From Pectinatus haikarae (GTDB lineage: Bacteria > Bacillota > Negativicutes > Selenomonadales > Selenomonadaceae): DNA of 64,000 nt. Positions 7,579 to 15,879 of this stretch are shown here, piece by piece. The position numbers and the translations under genes are program-made. How positions within the stretch are numbered: position 1 is the first letter of the stretch; every line of letters begins with the position of its first letter. The notes under the pieces are model-generated. The model was not told the DNA's origin. It worked only from the letters and a program-made list of their open reading frames with translations, and searched no databases. The DNA lies in NCBI RefSeq assembly GCF_030813505.1, contig NZ_JAUSUE010000011.1; one strand, 5' to 3'.

Positions 7579-8844
7579 ATGGATAACTTAATTCCAATGT
7601 TCCAATCTTTTCTGGGGTTGGGCGCAACTGTAATTTTACCGGTATTTATCTTTATTTTAGGCTTGATTTTCGGCTGCGGTCCTGCTAAGGCATTTCGTTC
7701 CGGGCTTACCATCGGTGTGGGTTTTACGGGAGTTTTTCTGGTAGTTGGCCTGCTTACTGAAAATTTGGGACCTGCGGCACATGCCATGGTAGAAAATTTC
7801 GGTATACATCTTAATGTAATTGATGTTGGCTGGCCGGCAGCGGCAAGCATAGCATGGGCTTCTCCTGTTTCGGCGCTCGTTTTGCCGGTATGTCTCATTG
7901 TTAACGCTATTATGCTTTTTACTAAAACAACAAAAACAATGGATGTCGATATCTGGAACTACTGGCATTTTGCCTTCTGCGGTGCATTCGTTTATACGTG
8001 GACAGGCAGTCTGGTGCAGGCCATGATAGCTGCTATCTTGTTTGAAATAGTAGTTTTGAAAATAGCGGACTGGACAGCACCATATATGGAGAACTATTTT
8101 GAATTGGAAGGTATTTCTGTTCCTACAGGCTCCACTTGTTCATATGCTCCCATAGGTATACCTCTCATTTGGCTTATCCAAAAAATTCCTGTAATAAAGG
8201 ATTTAAAAGCAGATCCTGATTATATACAGCAAAAATTTGGCATTTTCGGTGAACCAATTTTTATGGGCTTGGTTTTAGGCTGCATATTAGGTGCCTTGGC
8301 CGGTTATACTCCCGGCAACATCGTAAAAGTAGGTGTGGCAATGGCAGGGGTAATGGTTCTTATGCCGCGTATGGTCAAACTTTTGATGGAAGGGCTTATT
8401 CCTATATCTGAAGCTGCACGGGAATTTCTGAAGAAGAGATTTGGCGAAGGCCACAATATTTATATAGGTCTTGATGCAGCTGTTACTACAGGGCATCCGG
8501 CAGTTATTGCCACAGCGCTTATACTCGTTCCAATCACTGTATTTCTGGCAGTTATTATTCCGGGAAATAATGTTTTGCCGTTCGGCGATTTGGCTACCAT
8601 TCCGTTTATAGTGGCAATGATCGTAGCAGCAGCCAGAGGCAATATAGTTCATTCGGTCATAGCCGGTATCATTGTTATCAGTCTGTCTCTTCTGATGGCG
8701 ACGGCTGTAGCTCAGTTCCATACACAAATGGCTATTGCGGCACAGTTTAAAATGCCTGAAGGCACAACGATGATTTCCAGTATTGACCAAGGCGGTAATT
8801 TGATACATTTCGTTATTTTCAAATTGTTTGCTTTGTTCAACTGA
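7579..8844 (+). CDS. PTS system EIIC component, galactitol family
   Basis: A 421-residue polytopic inner-membrane permease of the galactitol (GatC) EIIC family with about ten hydrophobic segments, starting MDNLIPMFQSFLGLGATVILPVF. Length fits GatC (about 430-450). It translocates and, with EIIA/EIIB, phosphorylates its sugar alcohol. AAGGAGG lies 8 nt before the ATG. In Firmicutes this family transports galactitol and also pentitols such as ribitol, arabitol and xylitol. The RpiB and epimerase genes downstream favour a pentitol or a substrate ending in pentulose 5-phosphate; that is inference. Confidence 0.92.
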   Translation: MDNLIPMFQSFLGLGATVILPVFIFILGLIFGCGPAKAFRSGLTIGVGFTGVFLVVGLLTENLGPAAHAMVENFGIHLNVIDVGWPAAASIAWASPVSALVLPVCLIVNAIMLFTKTTKTMDVDIWNYWHFAFCGAFVYTWTGSLVQAMIAAILFEIVVLKIADWTAPYMENYFELEGISVPTGSTCSYAPIGIPLIWLIQKIPVIKDLKADPDYIQQKFGIFGEPIFMGLVLGCILGALAGYTPGNIVKVGVAMAGVMVLMPRMVKLLMEGLIPISEAAREFLKKRFGEGHNIYIGLDAAVTTGHPAVIATALILVPITVFLAVIIPGNNVLPFGDLATIPFIVAMIVAAARGNIVHSVIAGIIVISLSLLMATAVAQFHTQMAIAAQFKMPEGTTMISSIDQGGNLIHFVIFKLFALFN

Positions 8845-8890
8845 GAAAATTCCGTAACGATTTTCTTAGTCCGACAGTGAAAGAAAATGC

Positions 8891-8962
8891 GGCGCTGCTG
8901 GCAAAAGCGGCAGCGCCGGCATATCTTGCTTATAAAATACATTTATGGGCAAGATATGCCGG
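8891..8962 (+). repeat. two abutting hairpins between EIIC and dehydrogenase genes
   Basis: Stem 1 is CGGCGCTGC (8891-8899) with GCAGCGCCG (8911-8919). Stem 2 is CGGCATATCTTGC (8918-8930) with GCAAGATATGCCG (8950-8962). Both are perfect and share two bases at 8918-8919. No U tract follows, so an mRNA processing or stability element is more likely than a terminator. Confidence 0.6.
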
Positions 8963-9004
8963 AAAATATTAAGGCTATGAAAAGTCTATGGAGGAGATAA
9001 TAGT

Positions 9005-10042
9005 ATGAAAGCTCTGGTAAAAACACAGCCGGGCGGCGGCCATTTCGAAATTATTGATAAAAAGGAACCCGCAGCAGGTGCAGGACAGGTAAAAATTCGA
9101 GTAGAATACGCAGGTGTATGCGGCAGTGATATTCATACTTTCGAAGGACATTACAATTACAATGCTTCTGATTTGACACTGGGCCACGAATTTGCCGGTA
9201 CGATTGCCGAAGTAGGTGAAGGCGTAACCGAATTCAAAGTAGGTGACCGAGTGACATCGGAAACGACGTTTGTAATTTGCGGCGAATGCAAATACTGCAA
9301 AGAAAAACAGTATAATCTCTGCGATTCGCGCAAAGGGCTCGGGACACAGCAGGACGGTGCATTTGCAAATTATGTGCTCGCACGTGCGGCCAGTGTACAT
9401 CGGCTGCCTGATAATGTAAGCTGCAGAGATGCTTCTATAACAGAAGCGGCAGCATGCGCATATCATGGAGTCAGTCGTGCGAAAATAAATAAAGGCGATA
9501 TCGTTTTGGTGCTGGGACCGGGGCCGATCGGACTTTTGGTTGCGCAGATAGTAAAATCATATGGCGGAATCGTTGTAATGACCGGACTTACTAAAGATAA
9601 AGAACGCCTTGATGTTGCCAAAGAAAAATTTAGTATGGATTATATTGTCGATGTTCAGACAGAAAGCGCAGAGGAACTGGTTAAAGATCTTACGGACGGA
9701 TATGGTGCGGATGTTTGCTTCGATTGTACCGGTGCAGTTCCCTCAATGCATTTAGGAATGGATTTGCTGCGTAAACAAGGGCAGTATGTGCAGGTCGGTC
9801 TTTTTGCAAAAGATGTGGTGGATGTGGATTTCTCAAAAATTATTCAAAAAGAACTATATGTTACAGGGACAAGAAGCCAAAATACGCATGATTGGGAACC
9901 CACATTGGAATTAATGAGCAAGGGTGCCATTAATTCGGCTAAAATGATAACGCACGAGCTTAATATAGATGAATGGGATAAAGCTTACGACTTGATAAAA
10001 AGCGGCGAAGCGATCAAAGTTATTTTTAAACCGCTTGCTTGA
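9005..10042 (+). CDS. zinc-dependent medium-chain alcohol/polyol dehydrogenase
   Basis: A 345-residue MDR enzyme of the sorbitol/threonine dehydrogenase group. The catalytic Zn ligand Cys39 is in VCGSDIH and the second/third ligands are in LGHEFAG. The structural Zn lobe is CGECKYCKEKQYNLC, and the Rossmann motif is GPGPIG. It probably oxidises the PTS-delivered polyol phosphate with NAD(P)+. GGAGG lies 10 nt upstream. It follows the EIIC gene after the double hairpin and precedes RpiB. The exact substrate (pentitol 5-phosphate, galactitol 1-phosphate) cannot be decided from sequence. Confidence 0.85.
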   Translation: MKALVKTQPGGGHFEIIDKKEPAAGAGQVKIRVEYAGVCGSDIHTFEGHYNYNASDLTLGHEFAGTIAEVGEGVTEFKVGDRVTSETTFVICGECKYCKEKQYNLCDSRKGLGTQQDGAFANYVLARAASVHRLPDNVSCRDASITEAAACAYHGVSRAKINKGDIVLVLGPGPIGLLVAQIVKSYGGIVVMTGLTKDKERLDVAKEKFSMDYIVDVQTESAEELVKDLTDGYGADVCFDCTGAVPSMHLGMDLLRKQGQYVQVGLFAKDVVDVDFSKIIQKELYVTGTRSQNTHDWEPTLELMSKGAINSAKMITHELNIDEWDKAYDLIKSGEAIKVIFKPLA

Positions 10043-10094
10043 AATTATTCCAGTCAGACAGAAATTGTAACAGCAGTTAAATGAGGTGTATATT

Positions 10095-10544
10095 TTGAAA
10101 TCAACTATAGTGATCGGCAGTGATCATGCCGGGTTTCAGATGAAAAAATTCATCATAAAAAAACTGGAAGAAGCAGAATATGCTGTTGAAGATAAAGGCA
10201 CCTATGATGAATCATCTGTAGATGCGGGAATCTATGCCGCTGCTGTCGGTGAAGCGGTGGCTGCAGATCCCCAAAAAAGAGGGATACTGATTTGCGGAAC
10301 GGGAATAGGTATGTCGATGATGGCGAATAAAGTAAAAGGCATACGTGCTTCACTTGTTTCAGACCTCTTTTCGGCAGAAATGACAAGGGCTCATAATGAC
10401 GCAAATGTTTTATGTATGGGCGCAAGAATAATATCAAATTATATGGCTTGGGAATTTGCTCAAAAATGGCTTGCCACGGAACATCTTGGCGGTAAATATG
10501 CAAAAAGGGTACAGGCTATGATGGATTATGAGAACCGCCGTTAA
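10095..10544 (+). CDS. rpiB: ribose-5-phosphate isomerase B / LacAB family sugar-phosphate isomerase
   Basis: A 149-residue isomerase interconverting ribose 5-phosphate and ribulose 5-phosphate, or an aldose/ketose pair such as allose 6-phosphate. It has GSDHAG at the N-terminus, the catalytic Cys in ICGTGIGMSMMANK and the HNDANVLCMGAR motif. The start is TTG 10095 because GAGGTG lies 6 nt upstream; the frame stays open to GTG 10086 but that codon is part of the ribosome site. Length is typical of RpiB. Together with two epimerases nearby it would feed pentulose phosphates into the pentose phosphate pathway. Confidence 0.9.
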   Translation: MKSTIVIGSDHAGFQMKKFIIKKLEEAEYAVEDKGTYDESSVDAGIYAAAVGEAVAADPQKRGILICGTGIGMSMMANKVKGIRASLVSDLFSAEMTRAHNDANVLCMGARIISNYMAWEFAQKWLATEHLGGKYAKRVQAMMDYENRR

Positions 10545-10558
10545 GTGATGAGCATGAT

Positions 10559-10605
10559 AAAAACGCCTGTATCCGTATAATATTCGGATCACAGGCGTTT
10601 CATAT
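10559..10605 (+). terminator. hairpin after rpiB
   Basis: AAACGCCTGT ATCCG (10561-10575) pairs with CGGAT C ACAGGCGTTT (10585-10600) with a single bulge. The following TTTCATATAT is a weak U tract, so it may only partly terminate. Confidence 0.65.
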
Positions 10606-10642
10606 ATAATGCTTATGAAAAAATCGGAGGAGGGGGAAGTTG

Positions 10643-11341
10643 ATGGAGATAAATTTACCTATGCCGGCTGTGTCGGCATCAGTTTCCTGCATGGACTTGG
10701 GTCATATGCACGCACATATAAAAGCTGTCGAAAACAGTTCGGTTTCTTTTTTTCATTATGATGTGGTAGACGGTAAATTCAATAAGTGCTATATATTGGG
10801 GGACTTACTCTGCCAGTATATAAAAAATAACACAAAATTGCCTGTTGAAGTCCATCTGGCAGTATATGATATAGAACCATATATAGAAGTTTTTGCGGAT
10901 AAAGGCGCAGACTATATAGCAGTACACTATGAAGCCATGAAAAAACCGCATGAGATTTTTGCAAAAATAAGGGCGAGGGGCATGCAGCCTGTGCTGGCAT
11001 ATAAGGCTGATACAGCACCAAAAGAGGATTTTTCTGAATTGGCCGGACAATGTGCATGGGTGCTTAAACTAACGGTAAATCCAGGCTTTTCCGGACAGAA
11101 AATAAAACAAGAATCAATTGAGCATATAAAGACTATGCATGACATGTTAAAAAATGCCGGCTTGGATACACGTATTCAAGCTGACGGAAATGTTAATAAA
11201 GAAACAATAAAAATGTTGGCGCAGGCGGGGGCAACGATATTCACCGGAGGCACTTCAGGTTTATTTTTGAAGGAAGGCAGCATCCAGCAGAATATAGAAA
11301 AATTGCTCGCCCCTATACAGCTTGAAACGATGCAGGGGTGA
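10643..11341 (+). CDS. divergent ribulose-phosphate 3-epimerase family protein
   Basis: A 232-residue TIM-barrel protein related to Rpe, distinct from the classical rpe at 3751. Retained motifs: YDVVDGKF (for DIMDGHF), EVHLAV (for DAHLMV), VHYEAM, LTVNPGFSGQ and QADGNVN (for QVDGGVN). Thus both catalytic Asp positions are kept but the surrounding residues differ, and the first motif PAVSASVSCMDLG has lost the LSPSILSADF form. That suggests a changed substrate, for example a hexulose 6-phosphate or 4-phosphate. ATG 10643 has GGAGGAGGGGG 6 nt upstream. It lies within the polyol cluster. Confidence 0.8.
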   Translation: MEINLPMPAVSASVSCMDLGHMHAHIKAVENSSVSFFHYDVVDGKFNKCYILGDLLCQYIKNNTKLPVEVHLAVYDIEPYIEVFADKGADYIAVHYEAMKKPHEIFAKIRARGMQPVLAYKADTAPKEDFSELAGQCAWVLKLTVNPGFSGQKIKQESIEHIKTMHDMLKNAGLDTRIQADGNVNKETIKMLAQAGATIFTGGTSGLFLKEGSIQQNIEKLLAPIQLETMQG

Positions 11342-11420
11342 GACCGGTAAAAGTAATATACGGGAATGTAATAATGTCTGTCAGAAAAAATATTTTTAAA
11401 ATATAAAGATGAGGGAAATT

Positions 11421-12464
11421 ATGAAAGCATTATGCCTGTATGGAGTTCGTGATATCAGATTTGAAAATGTTGACGAGCCGCAGATTAAAAATGACTGCGA
11501 TGTAAAAATAAAAGTAAAAGCCGTAGGAATATGCGGTTCGGATATTCATCGCTATTCACAACTGGGCCCGTATGTTAAAGGGATGGTATGGGGCCATGAA
11601 TTTTCCGGACAAATAACAGAGGTAGGCAGGGCTGTTACAAAATATACAAAGGGTCAAAAAGTTACGGCATGTCCTGCTTTATGCTGCGAAAAATGCGATC
11701 CGTGCAAAAAAGGCAGGTATGCGCAGTGCGAGGAATTATCTGTTATCGGAGCATACAGGCAGGGTGCCTTTGCGGAATATATAGTCCTGCCGGAGAATAA
11801 TGTAGTCGCGCTGCCTGACACTGTCGATTATGCGGAGGCGGCACTTATAGAACCGTCATGTGTTGCCCTGCATGGCATTTATAATGCAGGAGGAATACAG
11901 CCGGGAAGTACAGCAGCTGTTTTGGGCTGCGGGACAGTTGGTACTATGGCAGTGCAATGGGCAGCCATATCCGGGGCTGAGAAAATAATTGCCATTGATG
12001 TAAATCAAAACAGATTGCAGACTGCCCTGAAAGTGGGAGCGGACATTATTATCAATACTGCGGGGAAAGATCCCTATGATGCCGTTTGCGAAATGACAGG
12101 AGGAAAAGGTGTCGACTTTGCTGTCGAGGCAGCAGGGACGGCTGAAACCTCCGCGCAAGTACTCGCACTGCCGGGAAAAGGCGGAGCAGTAATCTATATG
12201 GGCATACCATATAGTGATGTGCTGATAAACCGTTTTCACTTCGAAAGAATAGTGCGCAATGAACTTTCTGTGCATGGCACATGGAATGCGATATCGGGAC
12301 CGTTCCCGGGCAGGGAATGGGAAACGTGCGTGCATTTCTTGGGGAAAGGGATTTTAAAGACGGCCCCTTTGATAAGCAGGAACGTTCCCTTATCAGAAGG
12401 ACCGGAAGTTTTTGCAGCGGCTGCGGATAAGTATACTGACGGGAAGATTGTATTCCGTCCTTAA
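11421..12464 (+). CDS. zinc-dependent polyol-phosphate dehydrogenase, GatD-like
   Basis: A 347-residue MDR dehydrogenase resembling galactitol-1-phosphate 5-dehydrogenase. It has ICGSDIHRYSQLGP, WGHEFSGQI, a structural Zn motif CCEKCDPCKKGRYAQC, EPSCVALHG and Rossmann GCGTVG. The C-terminal FPGREWETCVHFLGKG resembles the GatD substrate lobe. ATG 11421 has GAGGGA 5 nt upstream; the in-frame ATG at 11409 overlaps the ribosome site. It is the second MDR dehydrogenase of the cluster and shares the same overall architecture as the one at 9005, so the locus may handle two polyols or use two oxidation steps. Confidence 0.85.
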   Translation: MKALCLYGVRDIRFENVDEPQIKNDCDVKIKVKAVGICGSDIHRYSQLGPYVKGMVWGHEFSGQITEVGRAVTKYTKGQKVTACPALCCEKCDPCKKGRYAQCEELSVIGAYRQGAFAEYIVLPENNVVALPDTVDYAEAALIEPSCVALHGIYNAGGIQPGSTAAVLGCGTVGTMAVQWAAISGAEKIIAIDVNQNRLQTALKVGADIIINTAGKDPYDAVCEMTGGKGVDFAVEAAGTAETSAQVLALPGKGGAVIYMGIPYSDVLINRFHFERIVRNELSVHGTWNAISGPFPGREWETCVHFLGKGILKTAPLISRNVPLSEGPEVFAAAADKYTDGKIVFRP

Positions 12465-12534
12465 AACCGCCGGAAAAATACACAAAATTTGGCGAAGGTC
12501 TGTTTATGGATTTTATTATGTGAGGAGTATGAAT

Positions 12535-13881
12535 ATGGTAAATTGGAATGAACATTTGAATAAAAAAATAAGTTGTGCATGCGGGCGCGATCATGAGTGT
12601 GATATAGCCCATGTGGAAATAGGACAGGATGTCATAGAAAAATTAGCCGGATATGTCGGGGAAAAACAGTATAAAAGCATATGCATAGTAGCTGATAAAA
12701 ATACGATCAAAGTCGCAGGGGAAAAGGTATATAAAGCACTGAAAAACGCCAAGGCGGATTATTCGGAATTCATTTTTCAGGATGATGAATTAGTCCCCAA
12801 TGAGCTTAATATTGGAAGAATATTTACACATATACCATATGACTGTGATTTTATAATAGCCGTTGGTTCAGGCGTTATCAATGATTTGATACGGTTTGTG
12901 TCACAAAAACTGAAATGTCCGTATGTTATCGTAGCTACAGCACCTTCAATGGACGGTTACGCATCTGCCGTATCTCCGCTGATCGTAGATGATATGAAAG
13001 TGACCTATGAAAAACTTGGGTTCCCCTGGGCTGTCATAGGTGATGTCGATATCTTGAAAAATGCACCCGAACATATGATAACAGCGGGAACAGGTGATGT
13101 TTTCGGTAAGTATGTATGTCTTGTTGAATGGAAGCTGGCTCATATCGTAAATGATGAATATTATTGCCCAAGCATTGTGGATATCATGTATAATGCTGTA
13201 AATAAAACAGCAGGAGCTGCGGATAACGGGATAGCGCAAAGAGATAAGGATGCCATTATTTCAGTAATGGAAGGGCTGGTATGGGCAGGAACCGGAATAA
13301 GCTACTGCGGCAATTCCCGTCCCGCTTCAGGCTGCGAACATCAAATAGCACATTTTTGGGAAATGATGTTTCTGCAGCAAGGCCATCATGAACTTCTGCA
13401 TGGAACGCTTGTAGGGATAGCAACTGTCGCTGCCTTGCATATATATAAAGAAGCATTGGCAATATTGGAGAAAGAAACGGATTTTGTTAAAAAATCTTTT
13501 GATAAAGCTGCATGGGAATCCAAAATCAAAGAAGTTTACGGGCCTGCTGCCAACGGAGTATTGAAGCTGGAAAATGAAGTCGGCAAAAACTGCGATGATA
13601 AATCCGCGCAGCGCATGAAAAGCGTTCTTGCACACAAAGCAGAAATTATAGATTTGATAAAAACTCTGCCGGATGTGGATGTAATGATAAATCGCATGAA
13701 AAAGATTCATGAACCATATTTGCCGCAGCATGTGGGAATATCACATGAATTGCTTAGAAATGCCTTGATCTATGCAAAGGAACTGCGTAATCGATACGGG
13801 GTTCTCCAGTTATTATTTGACTGCGGAAAATTGGAAGTGGTAGCCGATAAGGTTTGTGCACAACTGGAAGAATTAAATTGA
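12535..13881 (+). CDS. sn-glycerol-1-phosphate dehydrogenase family protein (AraM/EgsA-like)
   Basis: A 448-residue member of the Fe/Ni/Zn-dependent G1PDH-AraM group, which reduces dihydroxyacetone phosphate to glycerol 1-phosphate with NAD(P)H. The nucleotide loop is AVGSGVINDL, and ATAPSMDGYASAVSPL is diagnostic. Likely metal ligands lie in TGDVFGK (Asp), CEHQIAHFWEM (His) and HHELLHGTLVG (His). ATG 12535 is preferred because GAGGAG lies 7 nt upstream. In Bacillus, araM is part of the arabinose operon, so a position at the end of a polyol/pentulose cluster fits. It could oxidise a polyol phosphate here instead; that is inference. Confidence 0.88.
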   Translation: MVNWNEHLNKKISCACGRDHECDIAHVEIGQDVIEKLAGYVGEKQYKSICIVADKNTIKVAGEKVYKALKNAKADYSEFIFQDDELVPNELNIGRIFTHIPYDCDFIIAVGSGVINDLIRFVSQKLKCPYVIVATAPSMDGYASAVSPLIVDDMKVTYEKLGFPWAVIGDVDILKNAPEHMITAGTGDVFGKYVCLVEWKLAHIVNDEYYCPSIVDIMYNAVNKTAGAADNGIAQRDKDAIISVMEGLVWAGTGISYCGNSRPASGCEHQIAHFWEMMFLQQGHHELLHGTLVGIATVAALHIYKEALAILEKETDFVKKSFDKAAWESKIKEVYGPAANGVLKLENEVGKNCDDKSAQRMKSVLAHKAEIIDLIKTLPDVDVMINRMKKIHEPYLPQHVGISHELLRNALIYAKELRNRYGVLQLLFDCGKLEVVADKVCAQLEELN

Positions 13882-13903
13882 TTATGATAAATTAATAATT
13901 ATC

Positions 13904-13950
13904 GCAAAACAAAAACTGCTGATGGGGATTATCAGCAGTTTTTGTTTTGC
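13904..13950. terminator. bidirectional terminator between araM-like and HAD genes
   Basis: A perfect 20-bp inverted repeat, arms 13904-13923 and 13931-13950, with a 7-nt loop; the outer stem is A-rich/T-rich on both strands (CAAAAACTGC/GCAGTTTTTG). It serves the convergent genes. Confidence 0.92.
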
Positions 13951-13954
13951 GTAT

Positions 13955-14770
13955 TTACTTTGGGAAAGCAGCCGACAGTACTTTGCTTATGCCTTTTGCC
14001 ACACCGTCGTTATTACAATCATCAGTGATGAAGGAAGCGGCTTTTTTTGCTGCAGGGATAGCATTTGCCGTCGCTATGGATATACCGGCGTATTCCAGCA
14101 TGGCAATATCATTGTCTCCGTCGCCGAATACGAGAATATCTTCCTTTGCTATACCGAGGTAATCTGCAAGATATTTTAAGCCGACAGCCTTGTTAATATC
14201 AGGAGGCGTTACATCAATAGTATAGCCGGTATTTTGCTGTAATTTCACAGCGCCGGAAAAATATTCCTGCAAATGCCGGATTATGTATGCGGGAAGTCTG
14301 TCTGTGCTGCTTCTTAAAACTATTTGAGTGACATTTTTGGTGTAAGCTTTATAATTATTGCCTACCTCAATAAGATCAAAATTTTTCACAGTATGGTAAC
14401 CGGAAAACATATCCCAGGAAAAATATGGAGCAAATCGATTTTTTCCTATATACCAGCTGCAATAAATGTTATTTTTAATAAGAAAGGCCAATATTTCAGC
14501 CGCGGCATCATCATCAATGTATTTTTCATATATTTTTTCATCGGTATCAATACTGCGTATCATGGCACCATTACAGGATATTACAGGAACCTGAGCGCCG
14601 ATTTCTCTGCCAAAAAAGGCAGCGGCAAGATGCATCCGCCCGGTAGCGATAGAAGCCGCAATACCATTTTTGCGGGCAATATGAAAGGCCTCTATGTTGG
14701 CTCTGCTTACTAATTTTTCTTCATTTAACAATGTTCCGTCCAGATCGGTGACAATAAGTTTTATAGGCAT
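13955..14770 (-). CDS. Cof-type HAD-IIB phosphatase
   Basis: A 271-residue haloacid dehalogenase superfamily sugar-phosphate or phosphometabolite phosphatase. Motif I is DLDGTLLNEE (D9, D11), motif II ATGRM region, and motif IV is GDGDNDIAMLEYAG. The IIB cap lies between them. Cof-type enzymes dephosphorylate sugar phosphates and PLP among others. It is convergent with the polyol cluster, so a role in relieving sugar-phosphate build-up is possible but unproven. Start ATG 14770; upstream GGGATGAAAT gives a modest ribosome site. Confidence 0.88.
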   Translation of the reverse strand: MPIKLIVTDLDGTLLNEEKLVSRANIEAFHIARKNGIAASIATGRMHLAAAFFGREIGAQVPVISCNGAMIRSIDTDEKIYEKYIDDDAAAEILAFLIKNNIYCSWYIGKNRFAPYFSWDMFSGYHTVKNFDLIEVGNNYKAYTKNVTQIVLRSSTDRLPAYIIRHLQEYFSGAVKLQQNTGYTIDVTPPDINKAVGLKYLADYLGIAKEDILVFGDGDNDIAMLEYAGISIATANAIPAAKKAASFITDDCNNDGVAKGISKVLSAAFPK

Positions 14771-15024
14771 AATAAGATTTCATCCCTTTTTATTTTTCAA
14801 AAATGTATATACTCAATGCAGCTGTACAAGGCTGTAGATTTTAATATTAACCGCTGGGGTTATTATAACGTATTTAATTGGCAAAATAAATAGGGCAAAC
14901 AATTGCTATGATACAGTAAATAATATAATATATACTATGTATATCGATAAATAAAGGAAACAGAGGCCGACCGATGATGCCGCTGTTTTGGTATGAGACT
15001 ATTATGAATAACGGATGGGTAATT

Positions 15025-15849
15025 ATGAAAAAAATTCTAACGATTGCTGGTTCTGATTGCAGCGGCGGAGCAGGGATACAGGCTGACATAAAAACAATAA
15101 CGGCACACAGAATGTATGCTATGAGTGTCATAACGGCATTGACTGCCCAGAATACTACAGGCGTAAGTAAAATAATGGAAGCAGAAAAAGATTTTGTGGC
15201 AGCACAGCTGGACGCCGTATTTTCAGATATTCCTCCTGATGCGGTAAAAATAGGAATGGTAGCTAATGCGGATATTATAAAAATCATTGCGGCAAAACTG
15301 AGTGAATATAATGCAAAAAATATAGTGGTAGATCCTGTCATGGCAGCTACTTCCGGCAGCAGCCTTTTGGAAAAGGATGCGGTGGAGGCGTTAAAACAGG
15401 AACTTTTGCCAATGGCCGATGTTATAACTCCTAATATATTTGAGACCGGTATATTGTGCGGTATCGTTCCCCGGTCCGAGGAAGAAATGGAGCAGGCCGC
15501 AAAGAAAATTTTTGCGGAAATTTATAAAAATTGTGACCGCGAAGCCGCAGTATTGATAAAGGGTGGGCATTTGGCAGATGATGCCGCTGATGTATTAAGA
15601 GACCAGACAGTTACGTATGTTTATAATGGAACAAAAATCAATACTGCCAATACGCACGGAACGGGATGCACGCTCTCCTCGGCTATAGCCTGCAATATGG
15701 CAAATGGGTTCAATATATATGAAAGTGTAAAATATGCAAAAAAATATATCAATTTACTGTTGAACGCAGGACTGGATCTGGGAAAGGGAAACGGCCCATT
15801 AAATCATATGGCAGCCGGTGCGTGGATTTCTAAAGAAATTTTGGATTAA
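15025..15849 (+). CDS. thiD: hydroxymethylpyrimidine/phosphomethylpyrimidine kinase
   Basis: Phosphorylates HMP and HMP-P in thiamine synthesis; some members also act on pyridoxal-type vitamers. The 274 residues have the ribokinase-like fold with the N-terminal MKKILTIAGSDCSGGAGIQADIKT and the C-terminal anion hole THGTGCTLSSAIA. The start at 15025 is set by homology: the open frame continues to 14974 with a possible ribosome site there, but that adds 17 non-family residues. No TPP riboswitch is seen upstream. The sequence CTATGATACAGT near 14908 resembles the rpe repeat operator. No other thi genes are nearby. Confidence 0.9.
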   Translation: MKKILTIAGSDCSGGAGIQADIKTITAHRMYAMSVITALTAQNTTGVSKIMEAEKDFVAAQLDAVFSDIPPDAVKIGMVANADIIKIIAAKLSEYNAKNIVVDPVMAATSGSSLLEKDAVEALKQELLPMADVITPNIFETGILCGIVPRSEEEMEQAAKKIFAEIYKNCDREAAVLIKGGHLADDAADVLRDQTVTYVYNGTKINTANTHGTGCTLSSAIACNMANGFNIYESVKYAKKYINLLLNAGLDLGKGNGPLNHMAAGAWISKEILD

Positions 15850-15879
15850 AGAGTTTTTATTGAAGCGGGCGGGAATAAC

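Noticed and set aside
12412..12534. N-terminal extension of the AraM-like gene
   Set aside because: The frame opens inside the preceding dehydrogenase gene; the GAGGAG site and family N-terminus support ATG 12535.
14771..15024. TPP riboswitch upstream of thiD
   Set aside because: No CTGAGA/ACCTGA core elements are present in this interval.
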